Origin: Viridothelium virens
Taxonomy: Eukaryota; Ascomycota; Dothideomycetes; Trypetheliales; Trypetheliaceae
NCBI GenBank assembly: GCA_010094025.1
Contig: ML991803.1
Coordinates: forward strand, 248,001-312,000
DNA: 64,000 nt
Direction of reading: 5' to 3'
Shown here: positions 11,834 through 23,879 of the stretch, in pieces
Layout: every line of letters starts with the position of its first letter
Numbering within the stretch: position 1 is the first letter of the stretch
Position numbers and translations under genes: made by a program
Notes under the pieces: generated by a model
The model's input: the letters and a program-made list of their open reading frames with translations, nothing else
Database searches by the model: none
What the model was told of the DNA's origin: nothing

Positions 11834-12108
11834 AGTCCCCCTCCAAGAGCCTGTTCAAAAATTGACGCCTGCATAGTCGAGATAGATCGAGTCGGTGTGT
11901 TTACATCTGAAGATCGACGTCAAGGGTGCGGAAAGTTGCAGCTAAAGCTTGAGCACGGACTGTTGATAACGACGTCATGGCCGCTGAGATGGCCGCATTG
12001 CGCACGCGAACTTGGCTGCCAACTTTTCCCTTTACTTCGTGGGAACTGTGACTGTCATTGCATGAGCTGGAAATTTCAGAAGGTGTAGAACTCGGTTGCC
12101 GTTCTACA

Positions 12109-14412
12109 ATGGCGTCTTCTCCAACTTCTCCAACCCATTCAAGGGACCCAGGCCTCCAAACGAACATGGAAGTGGACTATGTAATTCACTATCAATTCGC
12201 CGACATTGGTGTGTAACGTCAGTAACGTCCATTGGCTATTCCTAATTGCTTTGAATAGACCGGTCCCAAGCAACGCAGGAATTCGAGAACCTCACCCAAG
12301 CTCTAGCATCAGTTGGCTTAGCTACTGAAGTTAGGGTCGGTAACGAGCAGTCCCTTTTGATATTCACGCGAGTAGCATCGGAGCAACACTTGTTTGGTGA
12401 GGTCTACCGCTCGAGAGTTCGAGACTGGATCAATGGTGTACGAGCTGCTGCGCCGAAGCGGGAGACAGAGGAGGCTCTGAGAGAAGAGCCACTTTACGAA
12501 GCAGAAAGGCTCCGAATCATCTACCAACTTATTACCAATCCGTCAGCCGATGGTGGAGCTGGAATTACTCCAAAGGAGGGCGAGTGGAAAAACGTGGATT
12601 CAGTCTTTCCCTTGCACGACCATGTTCACAACAAGGCTTGGATCAAAAAGTGGAGCACTCAGTGGTTTCTGAAGCCAGAAGACATAGATGAAATACGAAA
12701 TAGATTTGGAGAGAAGGTACGTTCAGACCATTCAGATTGCTCTGCCCCATGGGTTAACGAAATAGGTCGCTTTCTACTTTGCCTTTACTCAGTCCTACTT
12801 TGCTGCTCTCATATTTCCCGCTGCCATTGGCGCTTCGGCTTGGCTTTTACTAGGCAACTATTCACTAGTATATGCTGGCGTGAGTTGCTTGTGGTGCGTC
12901 GTATTTGTCGAATACTGGAAGCATCAAGAAGTCGACCTTGCTGTGCGATGGGGCGTACGAAATGTATCCCGCATTGAGCACAAGCGAAAGGGATTCAATT
13001 ACGAGTTTGAGACCTCGGATCCGGTCACGGGGGAAAAGGTTCAGATCTTTCCAGCCACGACGAGATTACAGCGACAACTCCTGCAAATTCCCTTTGCTAT
13101 AGCTGCCGCGTTATTGCTGGGTACCCTCATTGCCACGTGCTTTGGCATTGAAATATTCATTTCAGAAATCTACAATGGACCCTTGAAGAGCATTCTAGTC
13201 TTCTTGCCAACCGGAATCTTAACCACAGGCATCCCTGTTCTTACTGGTATCCTCACAAATTTTGCGACGCGTCTGAACGACTATGAGAATTACGAGACAC
13301 GAGGCTCGTATGATGACTCGCTAACGGAGAAGATCTTCATTCTCAATTTTATCACCTCATATCTTCCCATTTTCCTTACGGCGTTCGTCTACGTACCTTT
13401 TGCGAGCATGATAGTACCTTATCTCGACGTATTCAGCCTTACTTGCAAACCCTTCGCAGAGAACGACAAGCAATTGAAAGCCCCTGACACAGGCTTTGTC
13501 ATCGACCCTTCAAGACTCACTAAACAGGTCATTTACTTTACTGTCACTGCTCAAATTGTCAACCAAGGCATGGAAGTCGTCGTTCCGTACTTGAAGCGCC
13601 GGGGTATGACGAAATACAAGGAGATGCAAAACGAGCGTGCCGCAAAGAAAGGCGGGACCGCACCCCCTCCATCTGAAAATGACGAGCCTGAGGAAGCTGC
13701 TTTCCTTACTCGAGTACGGAAAGAATCTGAGCTCGACCACTATGATGTGACAACCGACTTGCGCGAAATGGTCCTCCAGTTCGGCTACCTCTCCCTCTTT
13801 TCTGTCGTCTGGCCCCTTACCGCCGTCTCGTTTCTCGTCAATGACTGGCTTGAGCTCCGCACGGACGCTATCAAGATTTGTGTCGAGATGCGACGTCCAA
13901 CGCCCTGGCGCGCCGATACCATTGGGCCGTGGCTAGATTCCCTCGCCTTCCTCACTTGGCTTGGGAGCATTACTACCTCAGCCATCGTCTACCTTTTCTC
14001 TAACAATGGTCTGGGCCCTGATGGCTCACCTGCCGAGATCAAAGGCTGGGCCCTCCTACTCTCCATCATATTCTCCGAGCACCTCTTTCTTGTTGTGCGA
14101 TGGATGGTGCGTCTCGCTATCAGCAAGCTCGACTCTCCGGGGAGGCAAAAGGAACGTAGAGAGCGGTACGTGGTACGACAACAGTATTTTGAGGAGAGCT
14201 TGAACGAGACGGCGAAGCTTCCAGCAATGGACGAGCTGAATCAACAGATGAATCGCAGAACGTTGGAAGATGACGCAAGGGAGACGAGTCTAGGAGACTC
14301 GAGGGCTGAGGATCGATTTTGGGGGAGGCAGAGGGGTTGGAAGGAGACAGCGGCGGTCGGGAGAAATTTGATTGAGAGTACATCGACGGAGAAGGAGAAA
14401 AAGGCGCAGTGA
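12109..14412 (+). CDS. TMEM16/anoctamin-family lipid scramblase (Ist2-like)
   Basis: Three exons (12109-12208, 12259-12716, 12766-14412), 734 aa, almost the length of the structurally studied fungal scramblases nhTMEM16 and afTMEM16. A cytosolic N-terminal domain is followed by about ten membrane segments. All five residues expected of the TMEM16 calcium site can be placed: Glu456 in NQGMEVVVPY, Asp517 and Glu520 in TTDLREM, Glu549 and Asp553 in WLELRTD. The predicted role is Ca2+-activated phospholipid scrambling and/or ER-plasma membrane contact, as for yeast Ist2. The C-terminal tail is polar and Lys/Glu-rich. Phases and sequence continue cleanly across both introns. Confidence 0.93.
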
Positions 14413-14626
14413 TAAGGTCATGTATTACTGTGGCTGGACCAACGTTTTCTTTTTCTTAGCCGCATTGGAGGCAATGAAGCAACGATTAGCATAGAAAGAT
14501 TGGCAGGGCGCTCTGGCGTCCTCGAACTTGAGTCTAGAATACACGTGTGGCCGAGAGTTCATCTGCCATCTTGGAATTCAATGCCATCTTCCAATTCAGA
14601 TTAGTAGGCTCTCTATACCGAGTAGT

Positions 14627-16269
14627 CTAGAAGATCGCAAGAATATTGGGTGGACTTGCTACACCGCCAGGAACCTATTAAGAGGTCAGTCACCGTATTC
14701 ATAACCAGTGTCCTCTAAAATTCCACCTACATTACAGACTTCGCTAGTCAGGAAGAAGCTCCATCGTTTCTCCTTCTTGCAATGCTCTGCAAGTGCCTCC
14801 AGGTCGAATAGTTCACCAATCGGACAGCCCCACCCAGCAAGCAGGACTTCGTGCAGGTAGAACTCCCGCTGAGATGCTACATTTGGTTATCAGTGAAGCT
14901 CATATCGCCTAGGAAGAAGCATGTCACGTACGGAAGCATTCGAAAGCAGGTTGGTCCCCGGCTACAGCAGAGAAATTGTCCCAAATCCATTCAAGCATCG
15001 CCTCACTTTGTTCAACTCCGGTAAGATTGTGAGGCTGAACCTGCCTCACCGCTTCGATTTCTTCCCGGGATGCTGCGGCGAAAGCAACCATAAAGCCTAG
15101 ACATGTTAGCTTGCTTGTCTATTAGTCGACGACTGGACGATATGCAGGAATTGAGTGCGAATGCCCTCTGCACCTCGAAATATCGCCTTTTCTCAAGAGC
15201 GAAAGCAGTTGTGGGCCATAAGCGCTGTATGGTCTGTATGTGTTCTGACAATCACACAGATACTAGCCTGCGATTCGCTTTCATCAAGCCTCCCTCTCCA
15301 CCCTTCCGTCAAAAATAATGGAATTAGCAAATGACATGATCAAAATATTTGCTTACCAGATCGGATTATCAGGATATCCCCGTGCTTGATCTCGGTTCCC
15401 TGCGCATTAGCAACCTCTTTGAGGTGCTCGAGCTTAATCGATCCAATCTTGAAGGCGTCGTGGGGAATGTCCTTGTCCTGTCTCCAGGAATGATAATCTA
15501 ACAGGATCCCTCTTCCTACAATACCTCGTTCAGACATGTCTGAAGCATGTTAGTAGAATGTTAGGGTGTCTAAAAGCCTGAGACTTACTATGAACTCCGA
15601 GTACGTTGCTTCCTTCCGCGTGGATTTGGTCCATAGTTACGCCGTTGTAGAACCTTCGTTCTTTCTGATACGCAAAATGACGGAGGCCATCCCCTAATCA
15701 CCGATCAGTCAGGAAGACAGCCGTTCGATGGTGCAAATACGTACATTGACTGCTACTTTGGGTATTGAAAGTCCACACATCATCGTTGACACACCTTGGA
15801 GGCTTCGCGTATACGTTCTTGTGGAATGCTTGGCGATTGAACAGGGGGATGTCTTTCTGTGCATCAAGGGGCCAATTCATCGAGATCCTGATCAAGAAGT
15901 TGGTCTCTATTCTTCACAATAGCCGCTTCTGGACAATTGTTTTCCCAGTACACTGAGGAAAGAGAGCCGGCACAATACGACAGACTATCTGAGAACAATC
16001 TCATCGCGGTAACAGATTATTTTGATGAGACTAGCAAGAAATGCCATTGCATACCTCTCTCCGGTCTTGATCTCCTTGGCCGCCTCAACAACGACCTCTT
16101 TTGTTAGGCGATTGAGGGTACCTAGTTCATCGTCTTCTCCGTATCTGGGATTTCGTTACTCTCAATAATTGCAAGTCTAATCATCAGTGATTCCATACAG
16201 GCCCCATGCTGAGAAGGGAGGGTCCTCTTTCCCCAGAGCAAGCTCCGAAAATGCAGGTATCTTAGCCAT
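14627..16269 (-). CDS. Cyclase-family protein (kynurenine-formamidase-like fold)
   Basis: Eight exons, 316 aa: 16269-16199, 16144-16055, 15887-15745, 15693-15589, 15539-15357, 15096-14932, 14876-14731, 14674-14627; every phase closes. Conserved fungal cyclase blocks are FSAWGLYGEDDELGTLNRL, SQWDGLRHFAYQ, DQIHAEGS, GRGILLDYHSW, GDILIIRSGF, PHNLTGVEQSEAMLEW and the terminal VPGGVASPPN. The family (PF04199) includes bacterial kynurenine formamidase. The HxGTHxDxPxH metal motif is altered: where THxDxPxHF is expected there is SQWDGLRHF, so one His ligand is Gln. Hydrolysis of a cyclic or amide substrate is a family inference. Introns 2 (167 nt) and 5 (260 nt) are long; the short last exon encodes the conserved C-terminus. 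Confidence 0.88.
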
Positions 16270-16802
16270 GATAAAGTTTCACGATCTGGAATCCAGCAGA
16301 CAAATGAACAATGTAGAATATGAAACACGCATTTAATCGAACCCCTAACGATTAGAAAGGCTTCTGGTCCTACTTCAAGCTACTTAAGAGACTCCGCCGG
16401 GATAATTCAGCACGCCTTCCCCGCATTTGAGGGAGCTATCAACGGTACCGCATGCTCCTAGACAGTTGACATAGGTACAATGACCTGGTACCAGAGAATC
16501 TATTTAGTCGTAGGGCGAAGATCCTCACACAGACTTTGGGAATGATGCGGTTTCGAGGGAGTCGAAGTTCAAAATCAATTGCAAGCGAGAACAGTTGGAC
16601 AAAATCGTGGCTAGAAATTTAACTAACAGCCTTCTAGCTATGTACTTCAAGTTACAAGACATTTTATGACACTGAATGTGGAAATGATGAATGGTAGTTC
16701 AATCGCCAAATACAATGCCTGCCATGTACTAATGCATCGTAAAGGAGCTTCGTAAGTCTGAAACTATAGGAGAAGAGTACGCAGAACAACAGACAACCCC
16801 CT
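16270..16802. other. Intergenic region
   Basis: Upstream of the cyclase-family gene and downstream of the Gly-rich membrane protein, both on the minus strand. No supported gene or RNA. Confidence 0.45.
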
Positions 16803-17772
16803 TCACACATTCTCCCTAAACATACTCCTCCTCTCCACAGGACTATCATCCTGACTCGCCAAACTCCTCGTCGACCGATGTCCCCCTCCCACCCCCGTAT
16901 CAATCGGCCTGGGACTCACCCCCCTCAAACTCAAATCGCTCCTCTCAGCATGATCCCCAAACGGATCCACCCCACCTCTCTCCCGCCCCCTCCCCATCTC
17001 CTCATCATACCTCTCATCCAACTCCCTACTCCCACCACCCCCTCCCCTCCTCGCATCAGCCTCACCCCCAACCCCAAACCCCGGCGTCACCGGCGCCGCA
17101 TACCCCCTCCCAGCATACGCGCCACCCCCTCCTCCTCCAGCGCCCCCACCCCCACCACTATGCAGGCCTAACTCCTCATCCTCCTCGCCATACCCGCCCC
17201 CAGGCCCATACACATCGACCTCGTTGCCCACGCGCGCATCCCACGCCTCGTCGGGGTCGAGCGGACCGAACCCGTGGTGCCGCCCCGCGGGCGCGGATCG
17301 CGGCGTCGTCGCGCTGAGCGAGGTGCCTTCGTAGGCGCCCGTCGTCGTCCGTCGGTTGCGGAGCGAGGCGTACGTTGATTGGAGCCAGGCGAGGGGGCCG
17401 GACGGCGCGGGTGAGGCGTAGGGGCGGGTGGAGGTGGTGGAGGGGCGGGAGGCGAAGGGGTTGAGGGGGGGTGGGGGGAGGCCGAGGCGGCGGGCGCGGA
17501 GGTGTGTGAATCTGAGGGAGAGGGGATGTTAGTGTGGGTTTTTCTTGGGAGGGAAGGTGGTTGTGGGATTGGGGGCGGGCGCTGGGTTGGACTAGGCTGA
17601 GGGTGGATGGGATGGCGAGTGAGGATGGGAGGAGATTGCGTGGGCTTACATGATCCAGCCGATAGCGGTGAGTACGAGGAGGACGACGACTATGATGAAG
17701 AAGACTCCCTGGTGTCGCAATTAGTATCGCGATTTTTTCGTGCAATGGCGTATCTTGTACGAACCCAGCCAT
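16803..17772 (-). CDS. Small single-pass membrane protein with Gly-rich tail
   Basis: Three exons: 17772-17761 (12 nt, MAGF), 17708-17650, 17511-16803; 259 aa. Exon 1 was chosen because a strong branch site TACTAAT and CACCAG acceptor lie just before the membrane-segment exon, and only this start puts it in frame. Residues 5-24 (VFFIIVVVLLVLTAIGWIM) form one transmembrane helix directly after the N-terminus, followed by a basic stop-transfer (LRARRLGL). The rest is disordered: Pro/Ser-rich, then Gly runs, then Arg/Asp/Glu/Ser-rich. Such short-N, one-helix, disordered-tail proteins are widespread in filamentous ascomycetes, sometimes labelled acid-phosphatase-like without evidence. Function unknown. 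Confidence 0.75.
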
Positions 17773-18142
17773 TCATGTTAGCGGCGCTCCAATCGCATGG
17801 GCAAGCTTGTAGAGGTGAAGGTAATGTTAGGAAGAATAAGCTCTGAGATACAAGAAGCGAAGAAGCATCAATGCTATGGGAGAAAAAGTGAGGGGTGAAG
17901 GTTTCAATCAATGTTGTTGCTGAGGCAGAATGCTTGATTGTCTCATAATCCGTCATCCACCGAGAGGCTGGATACGACCAAGGGTCTGCATCCACCTGCG
18001 CCGCACGCCGGTCTCACCACACGTGATAGGAGCTGCACCTGGTTTCCTTTCTCGCTGCCTGCAACCCATCGGAAAAATATTGAAATGCTGAAAAAAGATA
18101 CGGTAGTCTGTGGCTGTCTGACATTTGTCACCGTCACCCGCT

Positions 18143-19708
18143 ATGATGGGCGCGGAACAGTCGACGGCGCTTCGATCGATGGGCCAGGTTGATGGGAAAC
18201 CCGTTGAATTCAAATACGAACGAGATGAGAATCTTACTGATGATCCTTCAAAACAATGCCTGAGTTATCGATTGGAAGATACGAATTATGTTACGACCGT
18301 TTCCGGATTGGACATCATCGCCATCCTGCCCGTTAGTGCCCATCTACCCAATGACTATACCATTCTCTATGTCCAGCCACCATCCAAAGATGCAGATTCC
18401 GAAGCTACGAGCAAACACCCAACAGGAGTCACCGTCTTCCAAAGTATAGTCGCAACGTCCTTGCCCCAGCAGTTCATCCATGACTACACCCCTGGTGGCA
18501 AGTCTTGCTGGCAGCTCCGCGTCGACAAGGGTGGGCAGCTCGCGTGGCCAAATCTGCACATCATCGTCTCGACTAAATCTGGCACCGGCCTCGCCGAAGC
18601 CTATTTTCAAAATCTGGGCAAGCCCATGCTGGCTCATCTGGGGCAACATGAAGGGACTAGCTATACGGTCCATCGGACTGAGTCCGAGCATTCCATCACT
18701 GAGCTCGTCGCCTCTGTCATTCTCCCTCGCGCCCGCAAAGGCGTCAATCAAGCCATCCTGCTGATGTCTGGCGATGGCGGTGTTGTCGACTTCGTCAATG
18801 CCCTGTTCGCGCGTGGAACTGAGGGCGAAGTGACGACGGAAGGGTTCGGATCGACGTATGTAAAGCCCAACATTTGTTTGCTGCCCGTGGGGACTGGAAA
18901 TGCGCTGGCGCAATCGATTGGAATCACGCGGGATCATACTCTGGGGCTTTCGTATATGTTGCGAGGAGTTCATCGAAACCTACCTGTATTCCGGGCAACC
19001 TTCTCTCCAGGAGCACGCTTGGTAACTGCTTTTGGAAAGCGAGAGGTTCCTTTAGCTGCCGATGAGCATAAGATAGGAACACTTTGGGGTGCTGTAGTGT
19101 GTAGCTGGGGCTTCCATGCCAGTCTGGTGGCCGACAGTGACACGGAGGAGTACCGTCAACACGGCGCAGAGCGATTCAAGATGGCAGCAAAGGAAGCTTT
19201 ATTTCCCGCTGATGGAAGTGAGCCTCATCGGTATCAGGGTAAAATTTCAGTGCTTCGGGAAGGGAAAGCCGAAGCAACCGATGTGCAGGCGACTGACGAC
19301 GTGATGAAGACCGCATCAAAACGTAATCTTGTTTGGGAAACACTTGATCGTCAGGAGCACACCTATGTTTTGGCAACCCTAGTTTCGAACTTGGAGGAAG
19401 GGTTTACAATCTCCCCGAAAAGTAAACCCGTGGATGGAAAGTTGAGACTCGTGCATTTTGGACCTATGGATGGTACTAAAATCATGGAGATCATGGGTTT
19501 GGCCTATCAAGGTGGGAAGCATGTCGATGATGAATCGGTGGACTATGAAGAGATTGAAGGTCTAAAAATCGAAGTTGAAGGCAGAGAGGATGATTCTAGA
19601 TGGCGCCGTATCTGCGTCGATGGAAAGATCGTTCGACTTGAAAGTGATGGGTGGGTAGAGTTGAGGAAAGAGCCGATGGATGTTGTAGACCTTGTTGGCA
19701 AGGCTTAA
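18143..19708 (+). CDS. Diacylglycerol/sphingosine-kinase-like lipid kinase domain protein
   Basis: Single exon, about 521 aa from the first in-frame ATG (another Met follows at once). The nucleotide-binding loop reads ILLMSGDGGVVDFVNAL, equivalent to the GGDG motif of the DAGK catalytic domain, and the second signature is LLPVGTGNALAQS. This pairing is characteristic of PF00781 (diacylglycerol, ceramide and long-chain-base kinases). A roughly 170-residue N-terminal part precedes it. The second Gly of the usual GGDGT is kept but the first is Ser and Thr is Gly (SGDGG). The gene reads away from the membrane-protein gene over a 370-bp gap. It is likely a lipid kinase; the substrate cannot be assigned. 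Confidence 0.8.
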   Translation: MMGAEQSTALRSMGQVDGKPVEFKYERDENLTDDPSKQCLSYRLEDTNYVTTVSGLDIIAILPVSAHLPNDYTILYVQPPSKDADSEATSKHPTGVTVFQSIVATSLPQQFIHDYTPGGKSCWQLRVDKGGQLAWPNLHIIVSTKSGTGLAEAYFQNLGKPMLAHLGQHEGTSYTVHRTESEHSITELVASVILPRARKGVNQAILLMSGDGGVVDFVNALFARGTEGEVTTEGFGSTYVKPNICLLPVGTGNALAQSIGITRDHTLGLSYMLRGVHRNLPVFRATFSPGARLVTAFGKREVPLAADEHKIGTLWGAVVCSWGFHASLVADSDTEEYRQHGAERFKMAAKEALFPADGSEPHRYQGKISVLREGKAEATDVQATDDVMKTASKRNLVWETLDRQEHTYVLATLVSNLEEGFTISPKSKPVDGKLRLVHFGPMDGTKIMEIMGLAYQGGKHVDDESVDYEEIEGLKIEVEGREDDSRWRRICVDGKIVRLESDGWVELRKEPMDVVDLVGKA

Positions 19709-19876
19709 GCTGCGTCTGCTGCCGCCGAGCTTGATCACTTCAGCTTACCACGGAGATTGACCGCAGCATGCGAATTAGGTGACCTCACATTCATTACAGC
19801 CTGAGTCTGTAGTAGCGAAACGGTCACTTTCCTAGGGACACCCCGTTATCTGATACATAGAAGCGCCGCAAGCCCT

Positions 19877-22048
19877 TCAAATCTCTAATGTCCCAATTCT
19901 ACCACCAACCTCGCCTTCCCGACTCCATGGCCCTTCCCTGACACGTTTATCAATTACATCCAACATCTGCTCGAATTCCGGCAACCTCTCCCTCTGGTAT
20001 AGTTCTCTTAGACGGCTCTGTAGCGCTCTGAGGGCATCGAACTTGGAAGTCGCAATAATATAGGCTGTGCTCTCCGTGTCGCCACGACCACCGACAAGAT
20101 TTGTAAATGACTGGGCTGGTTGCAAGAGATACGGAAGGACGTATTCGAGACAGGGTGGTGAAAGGACTGCAAGCACGCCAGTATTTGCTGCGGCTAAGGC
20201 GGGTTGCGGCATCATCGCATTCAGCTGCGATTCTGTTGGAAAAGATCCATCTTCTCCCGGAAATGGAGCCCATTCAGCCGTAATGACAGCAGATATAAGG
20301 TTGATGGCGGCGAGAGCCTTGTCTTTGAGGGCAATTGTTTCCGCGTGTGACACAACGTCAGCAAAGAGTTTCGGATGATGACTTAGGTAAAGATAGAATA
20401 GTGCTCTCGCAGCTGCGGCCTCGTTCTCTGTGGGTGGGTCTACGTCATTACTTAGCGGTGAGTCCGGCGGGAATTTCAATGCCTTCCGCTCAGGTGGTCC
20501 ATGGAAAACAGTGGCCAGAGTATTCAGTGCATCCGCATTGGTCTGAGAAGATGGAATTCGGGATAAAGGCGAGCTTGTCCACGCAGGAATCCCATTAGTG
20601 TGAGCAAAAAGCGCTTTACGTGGGATTGAGGCGAGAACGTGCAGGTCATCCTTGGGCGAGTCACCGTGCGCCCATTTGTTTGGGGAAATGTCCAAAGCCC
20701 TGGATAGCTCAGCCAAGGTAGCTTGGAGACTGTTGCTGCGGAGGAAGTGGTCTGGCAATGAAGTCGCATAAGTCGAACAGTAACGAGCTGACACCCCATA
20801 AAGGTACGATACATCCACCGGGTCATGGGAAGGATTTCCCGGTTGAAGGTAGAATGACAAGGACCTTGCATGCAAGCCCGTGGCGATAAGGAATTCCAGA
20901 GCGACGGATTGACCTCGTCTAGTCTCTGTTAGTAATCGGCAAGGCTGCGTAGTTGCCATTCTGTGCTTATCATTGGGATTATTTGTAACTCAGCCATGGG
21001 GTCATATCCATCCATTGCACTGTACCTTACAGAGTAGGGGAGAGTAGTATTTTCCTATGCTTTGAAGGACAGGCAACTGTCTTCCGAGACACGAGATGTA
21101 TGAAGGGCGATGAGATGGAGAGACTGAGATATGAAGTGAAATTACCTACCCGTTGGGAGCAGTCTTTCTAACATGCTCAAGAAGATCGGCATAAAAATTT
21201 ATTAGGCTCATATGTAATAGAACATCGCCCTTGTAATCAACCATGTTACAAGAGGCGAATTGGAGCAGGCCTTTATCGGTAGGTTTTAGACCATATGAAG
21301 CTTCAACGTCTGGATGGTGGCTACGTGTGACCATGATCCAATCCAAAGATGCCACCTTTGGAAGCCATGATAGCAATCTAGCCTGAGCTAAGGATTTTTG
21401 TGTCTTGGAGAGTCTTAGGTCCGGATTTGATACGTCAAGACTGCAGGCAGCGTAGAACAGAGTGTAGATATCCCTATCTCCGAAAATCCTTCTCCAAACG
21501 AGTCCTTGATCGGATCCTGTAAGTGCAGTCCGTGACTCATTGGAGCGTTCAGGTGTCTGTTCATCAGCCTTGAGCAGACCCAGGAGTACGTTCTGGGCCT
21601 TATCCGCGACTCCTGTGTCTGGAGTGCAGAGCCAGAGGCGTACAATGGCAAGAACTACAGCAGGTTTCGTTGCTAATGTAGCTGCATCATTGCTGGTAGC
21701 CGTCGCTTTCTCGAGTAATGAGAGAGTGAGGAGATTGAAAGGTTGAGCGGCAACATCGAGTCCGGCAACAAAATCTACAGGAAACTCAAAAGAAAGTATG
21801 TCGGAAAAGGAGTAGGGTTCCAAGAGCCTAAGTAGAAGATCATTAATCGGAGTGGGATCCTGTTGCAACGTAGTGACAAGGCCTGCTAATTGTTGCACCA
21901 AGCGAGTCGATGTATCTGGCGCAACATTCGGAGCGAGGAATGTCTTGCTCGATTCGAACAGCTTCTCGTTTAGTGGTGTCGCTGGGTCCTGTTGGACGTT
22001 TGAAATGTGCGTTTCGAGCTGATTGAGAAGGTCGGCATCGCTTGCCAT
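19877..22048 (-). CDS. Proteasome base assembly chaperone, Hsm3/PSMD5-like
   Basis: Two exons, 22048-21150 and 20918-19877, 646 aa. The 231-nt intron (GTAGGT...CTAG) joins APNG-RGQSVALEFLI in phase. The product is almost all helical and Leu-rich, as expected for the HEAT/ARM-like repeats of Hsm3 (yeast) and S5b/PSMD5 (animals), which chaperone the ATPase base of the 26S proteasome. Blocks typical of the filamentous-fungal members are GLVWRRIFGDRDIYTLFYAACSL, CNMVDYKGDVLLHMSLINFYADLL, LEFLIATGLH and NTLATVFHGPP. Yeast Hsm3 was first described through mismatch repair, hence older annotations. Convergent with the lipid-kinase-like gene. Confidence 0.8.
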
Positions 22049-22504
22049 GATGTTACATGCTTGAGATTCCGCTGCTCATTAAACCAATCAAATCAAAGGC
22101 GTCCAGGGTGAAATTGTCGAGTGCGTCGATGCAGGGCAAATTATTGCTGCCAGTGGAAGTCACTGAAGTCACTGAAGTCAACTGCGGATGTAGTGGTGGA
22201 GGATGCGTAGAGTACCTTAAGAGGATGATCGTTTCACCGCCCGGGCCTGATGGTTCCCCACGATCCAAAAAAATCGCCTTCTGCTTCATGACTCCCCACT
22301 TCCAGTCATTTGCAACAGAAAAACTGCTGTTATCACACTCGACTTGAAAATCTCAGGATCCTTTAATTCAAGGTCTCCACCTCTTTCTCCCTCTTCTATA
22401 ATCTTTCAGCCATGAAGAGGAAGCTCTATCCATCGACAAGAGCATTTCATACAATTTCACGGTAGCAATAATACGAGCCCGCTCGTGCTGTTGAATCCGG
22501 CAAC
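22049..22504. other. Divergent promoter region, Hsm3-like / RPC31
   Basis: A 456-bp region between divergent start codons. It contains a short direct repeat (GTCACTGAA near 22158-22176, repeated immediately) and a pyrimidine-rich tract before the RPC31 start. No gene seen. Confidence 0.5.
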
Positions 22505-23505
22505 ATGTCACGAGGTGGGCAAAAGTCGACGGCTGGAAAAGCGTCGTTGGTGAACGACCACGAACCTCAAAAAACCATCATTGGCGGTGTTCCGGTCCCT
22601 TGGGATGAAGATCCCGACCTTGAAGCCGCACCCGCCTTTGACTTCCCACACGTAAGTCTCTCCCTCACACACCTTTTCACCTGAACATTCGTATGCAACA
22701 ACATCATTGCCATGTCACACCACGCCTCTTTCAGTATAAGCTCTCTTGCCTTCGCGAATCATCCCGCGACTTACCCTTATGGCCACAATATTTGGGAACG
22801 AGCGCTTAGTGAGTGAGGAACAGCCCGAGAAGACGCCCCGCCCCAATCCCCCGCGTCGTAGGGAAAAGGAACAAGTCGCCCACTACCGCGCTCTTCGCGA
22901 TCGCATTCGGGATGGACCGCTCTACACCGTGCTAGGCCGTGGCGTTCGCGTCGGAAAGGCTCCTCCTCCTGCAGCGGCTACTTTCGATCCCTTCGAAGGG
23001 CAACCGACGTATTCTTCTCAGAAGTACCGGAAGCAGCGGCGCAAAGTACCTCAACTACACACCAGATCTTATGGTATGGGTGCTTTCTATACATGAAAAT
23101 CTACTGGATGCTGACTGCAATGAAACAGTTTTGGATTTCTTCCCAGAAGAGCTGCACTCCACGCTCGATCCAACTCGAAAAGAAGGTGATGATCGCACTC
23201 GCCCAGCCAAGGAGCCCAAGCTTTCTACACGTGCCAATTTCAAACGGTTAAAACGATACGAGGAAGCAGCCTCCGAAGCCCACACGGCAGGTAATCAGGA
23301 TGCAGAGGAGCCCGAGGAACGCATCGTCCCTGCTGGAGAAGACGAAGAAGCAGAAGAGCGTGACGACGAGTTGGATCGGCAGCTAGAGGACGATGAGTTC
23401 GAGGATGCTGAGGATGATTATGGGGACAATTACTTTGACAATGGAGAAGATGACGATCTGGGCGACGAAGGCGCGGGAGATGAGCTCGATGGAGAAGGCG
23501 GCTAA
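22505..23505 (+). CDS. RPC31: DNA-directed RNA polymerase III subunit Rpc31 (C31/RPC7)
   Basis: Part of the Rpc82-Rpc34-Rpc31 initiation subcomplex of nuclear RNA polymerase III. Exons 22505-22651, 22824-23073 and 23129-23505 give 257 aa, matching the family's usual size. An N-terminal segment (MSRGG..., GGVPVPWDEDPDL) is followed by the conserved core EKEQVAHYRALRDRIRDGPLYTVLG, ATFDPFEGQPTYS, KYRKQRRK and DFFPEELHSTLDP. A strongly acidic Asp/Glu C-terminal tail is a hallmark of C31. The third-exon join (RSY-V-LDFFPEE) is secure. The first intron is less so: the acceptor GAACAG at 22823 is the only one found that keeps frame with the core. Confidence 0.88.
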
Positions 23506-23879
23506 TGAAACCAGTGCCAAATGCATAGCGAAGGTGTTAAACCAGGTAAATGACGTACGCATCCCAGGTCTTCTGCGCTGTCAATTTGCGGATACCCTAG
23601 ATTGGTCTTGTTAATGCTTATGACCACGGCGGAGCATCGATCAACAACGTGTACTATGAGTTGCTCTTCATCACATGTTCCTCATTGTACACATGTGGAC
23701 AATAATCACTAAGAAATCTGAGAACTTGAAAGAAATACTTCAGCACCTTAAAGGTTGTGCATTGAAATGAATATCTACATGTTAAAACAACCAACGAATC
23801 CAAATTCCATCCAAAATTGTACACCCCAGTCTAAATTTCCATCATCCATAAAGCTAACCCAAACCGATGGCCTCAATGC
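23506..23879. other. Convergent intergenic region
   Basis: 3' flanks of RPC31 and the LPMO-like gene. AT-richer than its neighbours; no gene seen. Confidence 0.5.

Noticed and set aside
22735-22823. An extra RPC31 exon starting at the TTTCAG acceptor (22734)
   Set aside because: Read in the phase of exon 1 it meets a stop before the conserved core; the acceptor at 22823 keeps frame.
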